64,000 nt of DNA from Seohaeicola saemankumensis (GTDB taxonomy: Bacteria > Pseudomonadota > Alphaproteobacteria > Rhodobacterales > Rhodobacteraceae): positions 1 through 64,000 of the forward strand of contig NZ_JAINWI010000004.1 of the NCBI RefSeq assembly GCF_021021435.1. The letters run 5' to 3'. The position numbers and the translations under genes are program-made. Below the pieces are notes generated by a model. The model made no database searches. It saw only the letters and a list, made by a program, of their open reading frames with translations, and was not told the origin of the DNA. The stretch's first letter is position 1. Each line of letters opens with the position of its first letter. This document shows positions 18,213-27,618 of this stretch, one piece after another.

Positions 18213-19496
18213 TTACTCGCAGCGCGCGGCGATGTTGTTCTCGGCAGCATAGGCAGCCGAATCTTCTGCGATCAGCGGGTTTAGAACGTCCTGATCCGAC
18301 TGGAAGAAGTCAGTGATCAGGGACCATTCGCCAGCCGCTGCATCCCACTGCTTCACGGCACCAAAGCCGTCACCGCCGTGGTTTTCGCAAGATACGCTGA
18401 AAGTCGGTCCGAAGTTCGGCAGGCCGATCGCGGCCATCTTCTCTTCGGTGATCTCAAGTGCTTCCATACCGTCGCGCATCATCGCAGGTGTGATCTGGGC
18501 TGTGCCGTGGATTTCCTGCGCGGTCTTGGCGGCTTCGACAGCCAGCATCGCGGCATAGAGACCACGGTTGTAAAGCACGGTGCCCATCTGGTCACCCGCG
18601 CCTGCCGCCTTGCCCGCATCCTTCACATACTGCTGAAGATCGGCGTAGAGCGGATAGTCGGAGCCGAGGTTGTGGAAGGTCAGCGCCTTATAACCGTTGG
18701 CGCCTTCGCCTGCAGGCAACACGTCATTTTCGGAACCGGACCACCAGATCCCGATGAAGTTTTCCATCGGATAGCGGATGTTCACGGCTTCCTGAATGGC
18801 GACCGAGTTCATCACCCCCCATCCCCACATCAGGACGTAGTCGGGACGCTCACGGCGGATCTGGAGCCATTGGCTTTTCTGTTCCTGACCGGGGTGATCG
18901 ACCGCCAGCAGGGTCAGTTCATAGCCGTGCTTCTTGGCCAGTTCTTCCAGCGTGCGGATCGGTTCCTTACCATAGGCCGAGTTGTGATAGACGAGCGCGA
19001 TCTTCTTGCCGCTGATGTCGCCGTTGTTCACATCCAGAATGTGCTTGATCGCAATAGACGCACCATCCCAGTAGTTGGCAGGATAGTTGAAGATATGGCT
19101 GAAGGTATTGCCGTTCTTGGCAGATGTCCGGCCATAGCCCATCGTGTGCATGGGGATATTATCAGCGGTTGCCTTGGGGATCAGCTGATAGGTGATGCCC
19201 GTGGAAAGCGGTTGATAAACCAGAACGCCCTGGCCTTTGGTGGCCTCGTAGCATTCCACACCTTTTTCGGTGTTATAGGCCGTTTCGCATTCAACAAGGT
19301 TGATGCGCTCTCCACCGATGCCGCCGTCGCGTTCGTTCATCAGGGTGAAATAGTCCTGATAACCATCCGCGAAAGGGATGCCGTTGGCCGCGTATGGCCC
19401 TGTACGATAGCTGAGCGCCGAGAAGGTCAGCTCTGCCATCGCAGGTGCCGCTACCATCATGGCCGCGGTCACCGCAGTGATCAGTTTCAGTTTCAT
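18213..19496 (-). CDS. ABC transporter substrate-binding protein (LivK/HAAT type)
   Basis: 427 residues with a signal peptide (MKLKLITAVTAAMMVAAPAMA). The mature part is a type I periplasmic-binding fold (LTFSALSYRTGPYAANGIPFADGY, reading on to NSAYGKEPIRTLEELA). It is closer to the long HAAT proteins found next to acyl-CoA ligases than to true LivJ/LivK, so branched-chain amino acids are not assured as ligand. Cysteines in the mature part (VECETAYNTEKGVECYEA, SVSCE) may form disulfides. Third from last gene of the operon. Confidence 0.9.
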   Translation of the reverse strand: MKLKLITAVTAAMMVAAPAMAELTFSALSYRTGPYAANGIPFADGYQDYFTLMNERDGGIGGERINLVECETAYNTEKGVECYEATKGQGVLVYQPLSTGITYQLIPKATADNIPMHTMGYGRTSAKNGNTFSHIFNYPANYWDGASIAIKHILDVNNGDISGKKIALVYHNSAYGKEPIRTLEELAKKHGYELTLLAVDHPGQEQKSQWLQIRRERPDYVLMWGWGVMNSVAIQEAVNIRYPMENFIGIWWSGSENDVLPAGEGANGYKALTFHNLGSDYPLYADLQQYVKDAGKAAGAGDQMGTVLYNRGLYAAMLAVEAAKTAQEIHGTAQITPAMMRDGMEALEITEEKMAAIGLPNFGPTFSVSCENHGGDGFGAVKQWDAAAGEWSLITDFFQSDQDVLNPLIAEDSAAYAAENNIAARCE

Positions 19497-19570
19497 CGGG
19501 TTATCCTCCCTTGGTTTTTCCGATGGTGGTGTCCGAAGGCAAGCCCTCGAATATTTGCCTAGCCCCCGCC

Positions 19571-20683
19571 CTAGTGCGGGAAGGGCCAGAGGCGCAATTT
19601 TTCCTTGGTCACGCGCCAGAGTTGCGCAAGACCATGCGGCTCGGCGATCAGAAAGATGATAATCAATGCGCCGACGATCATGAATTCCAGATGCGCGGCC
19701 AAGTCCGTAGGCCAGCCCAGGCCACCCACCAGGAAGTTTTTGAGGAACACAGGCAAAAGCACCAGGAACGCCGCGCCCGCGAAGGAGCCGAAGATCGAGC
19801 CCAGACCGCCAATGATGACCATGAACAGCACAAGGAAGGATTTCTGGATGCCGAAGACCTCACCGACCTCGACCGCGCCGAGATAGACCGCGAAGAAAAG
19901 CGCGCCAGAGATACCGACAAAGAAGGACGACACGCCAAAGGCGCTGAGTTTGGCACGCAGCGGATCGACGCCGATGATCTCGGCAGCGATATCCATATCG
20001 CGGATAGCCATCCATTTGCGCCCGAAAGAGCCACGCGTTAGATTGCGTGCTATGATTGCGCTCACGGCCAGAAAGACCAGACAGAACAGGTACATCGCCC
20101 ATGCAGGAGCGCTGGGTCCGGAAATTGCCACACCAAGAAGGGTGCGCTCAGGGGCCGAGATCTGACCGGATGCGGAATAGTTGTAGAACCAGGACACGCG
20201 GTTGAACAGCCAGACAAGGAAGAACTGCGCCGCAAGCGTCGCCACGGCAAGGTAGAACCCCTTGATCCTCAGCGAGGGCAAGCCGAACAGCAGGCCCACA
20301 AGTGCGGTCATGACACCGCCCATCAACACGCTGAAGAAGATGTTGAACTCGGGCAGGCGGAACAAAAGCTCGCCACCCCACCAGATGTCTACGCCAGTCA
20401 TGAACTTGTAGCAGGAATAGGCACCCACTGCCATGAAACCGCCTGTACCAAGGCTGACCTGTCCGCAATAGCCGACAAGGATATTCAACCCGATCGCGGC
20501 AATGGCGTAGATCAGGAAGGGCATGAAGACCGCATTGACCCAGTAGTCATTGAGCAGAAAGGGAATAATCGCAAAGGCGATGAACAGCACCACGTAGTAG
20601 CGGTAGCGGTCGAATTTGATCGGGAAGGTCTGGTTGTCATCCACGTAGGATGTCTTGAAGTCGCCTGCCTCACGGTAGAACAT
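19571..20683 (-). CDS. LivM-type ABC transporter permease
   Basis: 370 residues with about ten membrane helices. GQVSLGTGGFMAVGAYSCY and the EAA-like loop ALVGLLFGLPSLRIKGFYLA mark a LivM permease. It differs from E. coli LivM by a long N-terminal polar segment (YREAGDFKTSYVDDNQTFP). The gene lies between the substrate-binding gene and the small membrane protein gene, 6 nt from the latter. Confidence 0.92.
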   Translation of the reverse strand: MFYREAGDFKTSYVDDNQTFPIKFDRYRYYVVLFIAFAIIPFLLNDYWVNAVFMPFLIYAIAAIGLNILVGYCGQVSLGTGGFMAVGAYSCYKFMTGVDIWWGGELLFRLPEFNIFFSVLMGGVMTALVGLLFGLPSLRIKGFYLAVATLAAQFFLVWLFNRVSWFYNYSASGQISAPERTLLGVAISGPSAPAWAMYLFCLVFLAVSAIIARNLTRGSFGRKWMAIRDMDIAAEIIGVDPLRAKLSAFGVSSFFVGISGALFFAVYLGAVEVGEVFGIQKSFLVLFMVIIGGLGSIFGSFAGAAFLVLLPVFLKNFLVGGLGWPTDLAAHLEFMIVGALIIIFLIAEPHGLAQLWRVTKEKLRLWPFPH

Positions 20684-20689
20684 ATGCCC

Positions 20690-20908
20690 TTACCCCTCTT
20701 CGCGGATTTTCGACATGTGGCGCAATGCAGGCGCCTCATGTGACAGTTTCAGATAGGCGATCATGCCCGTGACGAAGCCCAGACCGGCCAGAAAGCTGGC
20801 TATGGTGATCTGCTCTGTGCTTAGGTCTCTGGCTGTCAGTGCCAGATAGCCGAAGGCCCAGAATCCCGACCACGCAACCACATTGATGATGGCGATAAGC
20901 TTGTTCAT
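20690..20908 (-). CDS. Small membrane protein in the Liv operon
   Basis: 72 residues with two predicted membrane helices (INVVAWSGFWAFGYLAL and ITIASFLAGLGFVTGMIAYL) and a charged C-terminal tail. It is packed 2 nt after livH and 6 nt before livM, so it is clearly part of the operon. I do not recognise a named family. A role as an accessory subunit of the permease is inferred only from position; it is not needed in classical Liv systems. Confidence 0.75.
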   Translation of the reverse strand: MNKLIAIINVVAWSGFWAFGYLALTARDLSTEQITIASFLAGLGFVTGMIAYLKLSHEAPALRHMSKIREEG

Positions 20909-20910
20909 CG

Positions 20911-21897
20911 TCAGACCCTTTCGATGATCTTCTCGCCGAACAGGCCCTGTGGCCGGAACACGAGGAAGATCAGCGCCAGCACGTAGGCAAACCAGTTTTC
21001 GGTGGCCCCGCCCATCATGCCGCCAAGGGTGAATTCGAACAGTTTCTCACCCACACCGATGATCAGACCGCCGACAATCGCACCGGGGATCGACGTAAAG
21101 CCGCCCAGCATCAACACTGGCAGCGCCTTGAGCGCCATCAGCGAGAGCGAGAACTGCACGCCCGATTTGGCGCCCCACATGATACCGGCGACCAGCGCCA
21201 CGAAACCGGCGATGGACCAGACCAGAATCCAGATGAAGTTCAGCGAGATCCCGACCGAAAGTGCCGCCTGATGGTCGTCGGCTACAGCGCGCAGGGCCCG
21301 ACCCTGTTTTGAATACTGGCTATAGACGGTCAGGGTGACCACAAGGATCAGCGCCACGATCGAGGCGACAATATCCAGATTGTCGATGAAGAAGCCGTAG
21401 CCGAACATGCCAAAGGTCACTTCGTCCAGTGTCGCGTTCATCCCTTGCGGCAAACCGACGTCCAACGTCTTGAGCTGTCCGCCCCACATTAGATCGCTTG
21501 TGCCTTCAAGGAAATAAGCCAGACCGATCGTGGCCATGAACAGGATGATCGCTTCCTGATTAACCAGATATTTGAACACAAAACGGTTCACTGCCCAAGC
21601 CAGCAATACCATCACGGCCATCGTCATGAGAATCGCCAACACTGCGGGAACATGCCAGCCGAAATGGTGGACATTGGTGCCAAGGATCGCATTGATCAGG
21701 TGACTGAAGGGCACCTGCCCGTCCATGATGCCAACCAGCGTGGCTGCCGCGAACAAGGCCATGACGCCCTGCGAATAGTTGAAAATGCCGCTGGCCTTGT
21801 AGATCAGCACAAAGCCCAGTGCGACAAGCGCATAAAGAACGCCCGCCATGAGGCCGTTCATAATCACTTCAGCGGCGAAAAACAGTTGTTCAGGCAT
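20911..21897 (-). CDS. LivH-type ABC transporter permease
   Basis: 328 residues with about eight membrane helices. ALVALGFVLIYKASGIFNYSQG is the LivH N-terminal signature, and GRALRAVADDHQAA is the cytoplasmic coupling loop. It pairs with LivM to form the channel. It begins after LivG with a 41-bp gap. Confidence 0.93.
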   Translation of the reverse strand: MPEQLFFAAEVIMNGLMAGVLYALVALGFVLIYKASGIFNYSQGVMALFAAATLVGIMDGQVPFSHLINAILGTNVHHFGWHVPAVLAILMTMAVMVLLAWAVNRFVFKYLVNQEAIILFMATIGLAYFLEGTSDLMWGGQLKTLDVGLPQGMNATLDEVTFGMFGYGFFIDNLDIVASIVALILVVTLTVYSQYSKQGRALRAVADDHQAALSVGISLNFIWILVWSIAGFVALVAGIMWGAKSGVQFSLSLMALKALPVLMLGGFTSIPGAIVGGLIIGVGEKLFEFTLGGMMGGATENWFAYVLALIFLVFRPQGLFGEKIIERV

Positions 21898-21938
21898 GGG
21901 GAATGCTCCCTATGAGGCGGTGAATGGCATGGGCAAAC

Positions 21939-22760
21939 TCAGTCATGAGCCACCCCAAGATAGGCGTCGATCACGGCCTGGTTGTTGCGAACCTCGTCAG
22001 GGGTGCCGTCGCCGATTTTCTTGCCGTAATCCATCACGACAACGCGGTCGGACAGATCCATAACCACGCCCATATCGTGTTCAATCAGTGCGATGGTGGT
22101 GCCGAATTCGTCGTTCACATCAAGGATGAAGCGGCTCATGTCCTCTTTTTCCTCGACGTTCATGCCGGCCATCGGCTCATCCAGTAGCAAAAGCTTGGGC
22201 TCTGCCGCCAAGGCGCGTGCCAGTTCGACACGCTTTTTCAAGCCGTAGGGCAAACGCGCTACAGGCGTTTTGCGGATCGCCTGAATTTCAAGGAAGTCGA
22301 TAATCTTTTCCACGACTTCGCGGTTCTCGACCTCTTCCTGTTCTGCTTTGCCCTTCCAGATCGCCTGCGCTATCATGCCCGTTTTCATATGGGTCAGACG
22401 GCCAGTCATCACGTTGTCCAGAACGCTCATTCCTTCGAAAAGAGCGATGTTCTGAAAGGTGCGCGCAATGCCCTGCTGCGCGACCTGATAGGGTTTCATC
22501 TGCGGGCGCTTTGTGCCGCGAAACCATACCTCGCCCTCTTGCGGGACATAGAAGCCTGAAATCACATTCAGCATCGACGACTTGCCCGCACCATTGGGGC
22601 CGATGATCGCACGGATCTCGCCTTCGCGGATATCGAAGCTGATATCGGTAATTGCCTTCACACCGCCGAAACGCAGCGTGATGTTTTTCATTTCCATCAT
22701 CACTCCACCGATCTTGCGACCGTCGGGTGTGACATATCCCTCTGTGCTCATGTCGTTCAT
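21939..22760 (-). CDS. LivG-type ABC transporter ATP-binding protein
   Basis: 273 residues. Walker A GPNGAGKSS, Walker B LLLLDEPMAGM and switch histidine ALIEHDMGVVM are present. The usual LSGG signature is replaced by LPYGLKKRVELARAL, as in the LivG-like proteins that accompany acyl-CoA ligases. The ATG overlaps the stop of the upstream ligase gene (ATGA), which shows tight translational coupling. Confidence 0.92.
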   Translation of the reverse strand: MNDMSTEGYVTPDGRKIGGVMMEMKNITLRFGGVKAITDISFDIREGEIRAIIGPNGAGKSSMLNVISGFYVPQEGEVWFRGTKRPQMKPYQVAQQGIARTFQNIALFEGMSVLDNVMTGRLTHMKTGMIAQAIWKGKAEQEEVENREVVEKIIDFLEIQAIRKTPVARLPYGLKKRVELARALAAEPKLLLLDEPMAGMNVEEKEDMSRFILDVNDEFGTTIALIEHDMGVVMDLSDRVVVMDYGKKIGDGTPDEVRNNQAVIDAYLGVAHD

Positions 22761-24730
22761 TCTGCTGCCATCTTCTGCGTCGAGCCCGATTGCACCGCTG
22801 CGTCGCGGATTTCGAGCGTCGCACTGATGTATCCCTTGCGCCCGTCCTCGTATGTCACTTCGGTGCGAGTGCTGACCCGCTCCGATCCGTCATAAAGCGC
22901 GGTGATTAGGTCGTTGTATTTCTCTTCAACGATCCGGCGGCGCACTTTGCGGGTGCGGGTCATTTCGCCATCATCCGCGTCCAGTTCCTTGTGGAGGATC
23001 AGGAAGCGGTGGATCTGACAGCCGGACAGCATCGGGTCTTCCGCGATCGAGCGGTTGACCTCTTCGACATGAGCCTGAACAGCATCCAGAACACGCGGGT
23101 GCCCTGCCAGTTCCTGATAGGAGGAATACGAGATGTTGTTGCGCTCGGCCCAGTTGCCAACAGCGCTCAAGTCGATGTTCACGAAGGCCATGCAGCGTTC
23201 GCGGCCATTGCCATAGACAACCGCCTCAAGGATGTTGGGGTAGAATTTCAGCTTGTTCTCGACATATTTCGGCGCAAACAGGCGACCATCGGCCATTTTA
23301 CCCACATCTTTGGCACGGTCGATGATCCGCAAATGGCCCGATCCTTCCTCGATAAAGCCGGCGTCGCCTGTCGCCACCCAGCCGTCGGCATCCTTGGTAT
23401 CAGCCGTGCTTTCGGGGTTCTTGTAGTAATACTCGAACACACCCGGGCTGCGATAATAAACCTCGCCGTTGTCGCCGATCTTCAACTCCACACCCGGCGC
23501 GGGAACCCCCACGGTATCGGAGCGAACCTCTCCGTCAGGTTGCATGGTGATGAAAACGGTAGCTTCGGTCTGACCATAGAGCTGTTTGAGATTGATCCCC
23601 AAGCTGCGGTAAAAATCGAAAATCTCGGGGCCGATCGCTTCGCCTGCAGTATAGCCGATCCGCACACGGCTGAAACCCAGGGTGTTTTTCAGCGGGCCAT
23701 AGACGAACAGCTCGCCCAGCTTGTATTTCAGGCGGTCGAACGAACCGACGGGTTTGCCGTCCAGAATGTCCGGTCCGACGCGGCGCGCATGCGCCATGAA
23801 GAAATCGAACAGCCACTTTTTCATCCGGCTGGCGTCTTCCATCCGGATCATCACATTTGTCAGCTGTGTCTCGAAGACGCGCGGTGGAGCGAAATAATAG
23901 GTCGGCCCGATCTCGCGCAGATCGGTCATCATGGTTTCGGGACTTTCGGGGCAGTTGACACAGAAACCTGTCCAATAGGCCTGCCCGACCGAGAAGATGA
24001 AATCGCCAACCCATGCCATCGGCAGATAGGCCAGGATTTCCTCTCCCGCGCCAAGACTGTCGAAATCGGAAGAGTTCTGCGCGCTTTCGATAATGTTGCG
24101 ATTGCTTAGCACAACCCCTTTGGGCTTGCCCGTCGTGCCCGAAGTATACAGCATCACGCAGGTGCTGGTCATATCCAACTTGGCGCGCCGCCGTTCCAGT
24201 TCGGGCAAGAATTCGTCACGTGCGGCGTGACCCTGCTGCTGAACATGACGGAACTCATGTAGATGCGAATGGTCATATTTCCGCAAGCCGCGCGGATCGA
24301 GATAGATCATATGCTGGAACTGGTGCAGGCGATCCTGAATCTCGATCACCTTATCCACCTGCTCCTGATCCTCGACGATCACGAAACGCGCACCGCAATG
24401 GTCCAGAACATAGGCCATCTCTTCGGCGGCTGAATCCTGATAAAGCGGAACCGGCACTGCGCCGACAGATTGGGCCGCGACCATAGACCAATAGAGATGC
24501 GGGCGGTTGCCCCCGATGATGGCAATGAAATCGCCCTCATTCACACCAAGATTGATCAGGCCCAGCGCCAGACTATCCACCTCGCGCTGGACGTCTTTCC
24601 ATGTCCAGCTCTGCCAGATGCCATATTCTTTTTCGCGATAGGCCGGTTTGTCCCCGAAACCTTGTGCGTTGCGCTGCAACAGCGCCGGTATGGACACAAG
24701 TCCACCGGTCGCCTGTGACGACTGTGCCAA
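22757..24730 (-). CDS. AMP-dependent acyl-CoA synthetase (long-chain type), first gene of the Liv operon
   Basis: 657 residues from a TTG start at 24730 that has GGGAGGA about 7 nt upstream; a longer ATG frame has no ribosome site. Adenylation motifs are YTSGTTGKPKGVVLSN (P-loop), YGQTEAT and WVATGDAGFIEEG; the segment DVGKMADGRLFAP is typical of the large FadD15-like branch. It should activate a carboxylic acid to its CoA ester. Its place at the head of a transporter operon that ends with a second ligase suggests import coupled to activation. The substrate is unknown. Confidence 0.9.
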   Translation of the reverse strand: MAQSSQATGGLVSIPALLQRNAQGFGDKPAYREKEYGIWQSWTWKDVQREVDSLALGLINLGVNEGDFIAIIGGNRPHLYWSMVAAQSVGAVPVPLYQDSAAEEMAYVLDHCGARFVIVEDQEQVDKVIEIQDRLHQFQHMIYLDPRGLRKYDHSHLHEFRHVQQQGHAARDEFLPELERRRAKLDMTSTCVMLYTSGTTGKPKGVVLSNRNIIESAQNSSDFDSLGAGEEILAYLPMAWVGDFIFSVGQAYWTGFCVNCPESPETMMTDLREIGPTYYFAPPRVFETQLTNVMIRMEDASRMKKWLFDFFMAHARRVGPDILDGKPVGSFDRLKYKLGELFVYGPLKNTLGFSRVRIGYTAGEAIGPEIFDFYRSLGINLKQLYGQTEATVFITMQPDGEVRSDTVGVPAPGVELKIGDNGEVYYRSPGVFEYYYKNPESTADTKDADGWVATGDAGFIEEGSGHLRIIDRAKDVGKMADGRLFAPKYVENKLKFYPNILEAVVYGNGRERCMAFVNIDLSAVGNWAERNNISYSSYQELAGHPRVLDAVQAHVEEVNRSIAEDPMLSGCQIHRFLILHKELDADDGEMTRTRKVRRRIVEEKYNDLITALYDGSERVSTRTEVTYEDGRKGYISATLEIRDAAVQSGSTQKMAAE

Positions 24731-24851
24731 TTCTGTTCCTCCCTTAAGCCCGCTCTCCTTCGGGCCGGCGACCACCTTGTCGGCGATTCTTTACCGATCT
24801 TCGATGGTGCACCTGCTAAGCTCTACGTCAACTTTTTCCTGATGATTTCTC

Positions 24852-24870
24852 AATTGTAACGAATTGTAAC
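24852..24870. promoter_or_regulatory. Tandem 10-bp direct repeat, likely response-regulator site
   Basis: AATTGTAAC occurs at 24852-24860 and again at 24862-24870. Direct repeats with 10-bp period are the usual target of OmpR/PhoB-family regulators. The site lies between the start of the acyl-CoA synthetase/Liv operon (24730, minus) and the histidine kinase (24944, plus). Confidence 0.5.
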
Positions 24871-24943
24871 AGGCATTCCGTGGATCGTGGCACTAGGCGC
24901 AGCCGATGCATGGTGATAGCCATATCGGTCAAAAGGGTTGGGG

Positions 24944-26866
24944 ATGAGCACAGGAACAATTGATACGTCTGCAATGACGATGGCGGGCCTGAACCTGATC
25001 CAGCAGGCGCTGTCGATCTATGACAACGCGTTGCGGCTGGTCGTCTGCAACCGCCCATTCCGCGACATGTTCGATTTGCCGCCCGAACTGACCACACCGG
25101 GCGCGCGGTTCGAGGATACGATCCGTTTTCTGGTCACGCGCGGCGAATACGGTCAGGTCTCGGATGTTGAGGAGGCTGTCAGGATCAGGGTCGATCAGGC
25201 CCGCGCTTTTGCACCGCATTACATGGAGCGCCTACGACCGGACGGGCGCAGCATCAGCGTCGAGGGGTCGCCGCTGCCGCAAGGTGGCTGGGTGACGGTC
25301 TATACCGATATCACCCGTGTGAAACAGCAAGAAACGTTGCTGCGCGCGCGGTCGGAGGAATTGAGCGACAAGGTGCTGGCTTATGCCGAGGAGTTGAGCG
25401 CGACCAACCGCAAGCTTGAAGCCACGATAACCGCACTGGAAGAGGCGAAGCGGCAGTTGACGGAAACCGAGGCCCGCACCCGCCTGACAACCGAGATGAT
25501 GCCCGCGCATATCTCACATGTCGGCCGCAACCGGCGCTACACGTTTTCAAACCGCAAACTGGGGGTGGTGATGCCCGGGCGTCCGGCAAATATCCTTGGC
25601 TTGCCAATCGACACAGCCTTGGGAGAGGCCGCCTATGGCGCGATCCAGCCGCATCTGGATGCCGCCTTTTTCGGAACCGCATCCGTATTCGAATTCAACG
25701 ACGAGGAAAGCTCGCGCCGCATCCGCGCGGCCTTTACCCCTGACCGCGCCACCGATGGCCAGATCAACGGCGTCTATATCCTGTCGATGGATGTGACCGA
25801 GGAAACCCAGGCCCGTTCCGCCCTACAACAGACAAAGCGGCGCGAGATGGCGGCGCAATTGACCAGCGGAATGGCGCATGATTTCTCGAACCTTCTGACG
25901 ATCATCATGGGCAGCCAGTCCAGACTGCAACGCCTGTCCCTACCGGCAGAGGCGCGCGATCTGGTGACGGCAACGCTATCCGCAGCGCATCGCGGCGGTA
26001 GCTTGCTAAACCGGATCGCCGATATCACCGGCGCGCGGGAATGGCATCCGGTTCCGGCCGATCTGCGGGTGATGCTGTCCGATCTCGACACGCTTGCAGC
26101 ATCGGCCCTGCCCGATGGGATCCGCTTGATGATCCAGAATGATATCGCCTCCGATGCCCTGATGCTGGACACAGGCATGTTGCAGGATTCCTTGCTCAAC
26201 CTCATCCTGAATGCCCGTGACGCCTGCGGCGGTCGTGGTGAAATCAGGCTCAACGTGTTCGCTGTGCAGGGCACATGGGCAGATTTTACTGTCACCGATA
26301 CAGGGCCCGGATTTTCGGAAAGCGCCTTGAAACACGCATTGGAGCCTTTCTTCACCACAAAGGGTGGCGAGGGCACAGGGCTTGGGCTGGCGATGGTCTA
26401 CGACATGGTCAAGCTTGCGGGCGGACGTGTCTGGATCGGCAATACCGAAGAGGGCGGCAAGGTCAGCCTTCGTCTGCCGCTACGCCCCGCACCATCCGCG
26501 CTGGCGCCGGGACTGGTACTGTTGGTCGAGGACAGCCCCGACCTGCGCGCCGGAATCCGCGAGATGCTGCGCGAACAAGGCCATGCGGTAATTGAGGCCG
26601 CCAGTGTCGACGAGGCTTTGGCGCTGTTGTCCCAATTGCCCGATATCACCCTGATCCTGTCCGATATCACCTTGGAGGGCGACGCGACGGGGCTGGACCT
26701 GCTGGACCGCCTGCCCGCGATCCATCCGCCTTGCCGCCTCATGACGTCCTTGCCCAAGGACCACCCTTGCCATATCGCAGCAACGGGCAGGGTTCCCGTC
26801 CTGATGAAGCCCTTTACTGCAACCGGCCTGACCGCTTTCTTGCAAAACTCCGGCGAAACTAAATGA
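24944..26866 (+). CDS. Soluble PAS-domain hybrid histidine kinase with C-terminal receiver
   Basis: 640 residues with no membrane segment. Order: a PAS-like domain (about 15-125), a coiled coil (about 130-185), a second PAS-like domain (about 190-290), the H-box (LTSGMAHDFSNLLTIIMG), an HATPase domain (NLILNARDA, DTGPGF, GEGTGLGLAMV) and a receiver domain (LLVEDSPD, then LILSDITLEGD as phosphoacceptor region). The ATG at 24944 is preferred over the TTG at 24938. It overlaps the next gene by 4 nt, so kinase and regulator form a pair. The signal is likely cytosolic. Confidence 0.92.
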   Translation: MSTGTIDTSAMTMAGLNLIQQALSIYDNALRLVVCNRPFRDMFDLPPELTTPGARFEDTIRFLVTRGEYGQVSDVEEAVRIRVDQARAFAPHYMERLRPDGRSISVEGSPLPQGGWVTVYTDITRVKQQETLLRARSEELSDKVLAYAEELSATNRKLEATITALEEAKRQLTETEARTRLTTEMMPAHISHVGRNRRYTFSNRKLGVVMPGRPANILGLPIDTALGEAAYGAIQPHLDAAFFGTASVFEFNDEESSRRIRAAFTPDRATDGQINGVYILSMDVTEETQARSALQQTKRREMAAQLTSGMAHDFSNLLTIIMGSQSRLQRLSLPAEARDLVTATLSAAHRGGSLLNRIADITGAREWHPVPADLRVMLSDLDTLAASALPDGIRLMIQNDIASDALMLDTGMLQDSLLNLILNARDACGGRGEIRLNVFAVQGTWADFTVTDTGPGFSESALKHALEPFFTTKGGEGTGLGLAMVYDMVKLAGGRVWIGNTEEGGKVSLRLPLRPAPSALAPGLVLLVEDSPDLRAGIREMLREQGHAVIEAASVDEALALLSQLPDITLILSDITLEGDATGLDLLDRLPAIHPPCRLMTSLPKDHPCHIAATGRVPVLMKPFTATGLTAFLQNSGETK

Positions 26867-27567
26867 CTGCACCACTTGTCACCATTCTGGACGATGAACC
26901 TGCGATCAGGACAATGCTGGCCGATGCGCTGAACGAAGCCGGATTCCGCACCATGAGCTTTGGGCGCGCCACCGAATTCGAGGCGGCGTTGAAAACCGCC
27001 ACACCCGATATCTGTCTTGTTGATCTGTCCCTTCCCGACAGGGATGGTCTGACACTGGTGCACCGGCTGGCGCTGGAAAAAGGTGCTGTCGTCATCATCA
27101 TTTCGGGGCGTGCGCAGGTGCAGGATCGCGTCACCGGTCTGGAACTGGGGGCCGATGACTATATCATCAAACCTTTCGATCCAGCGGAAGTGGTCGCTCG
27201 TATCCGTGCCCGCCTGCGCCGCGGCCAGCCCGCGACGCAAACCGGACAGACCGCACGGTTCAACGGCTGGACCGCGCATTTCGATCATTACGCGCTTGAG
27301 GATGAAAGTGGGGTGGAAACACCTTTTTCCCACGCGGAAGGCGAAGTACTACGCCTGTTTCTGGAGCGACCCAAGCGTTTGATCTCGCGCGGGATGATGC
27401 AGGAAATCCTTGGCGGTGCGGCGGGTGAAAGTTTTGACCGCGCGATGGATGTCCGTATATCGCGGTTAAGAACGAAACTGCGCGAAGACCCGAAGAACCC
27501 GCGACTGATCAAGACGATCTATGGCGCGGGCTATATCTTTGTCGGGGACGTTGAATGGCTGGGGTAG
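26863..27567 (+). CDS. OmpR/PhoB-type response regulator
   Basis: 234 residues. The receiver domain (residues 1-120) has the acidic pair DDE, phosphoacceptor Asp in VDLSLPD and the conserved K in IIKPFDPAE. A winged-helix DNA-binding domain follows (SHAEGEVLRLFLERP to RLRTKLREDPKNPRLIKTIYGAGYIF). Its ATG overlaps the kinase stop. Its binding sites are expected to be direct repeats; one lies just upstream of the kinase gene. Confidence 0.93.
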   Translation: MTAPLVTILDDEPAIRTMLADALNEAGFRTMSFGRATEFEAALKTATPDICLVDLSLPDRDGLTLVHRLALEKGAVVIIISGRAQVQDRVTGLELGADDYIIKPFDPAEVVARIRARLRRGQPATQTGQTARFNGWTAHFDHYALEDESGVETPFSHAEGEVLRLFLERPKRLISRGMMQEILGGAAGESFDRAMDVRISRLRTKLREDPKNPRLIKTIYGAGYIFVGDVEWLG

Positions 27568-27618
27568 ATCGGGGCGCTGCCCCGGACTCGGGGATATTTC
27601 GGGCAAGTAGAAGCCGCA

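Noticed and set aside
18378-19562. 394-codon ORF antisense to the substrate-binding protein gene
   Set aside because: Mirrors the codon structure of the true gene; no ribosome site or recognisable motif.
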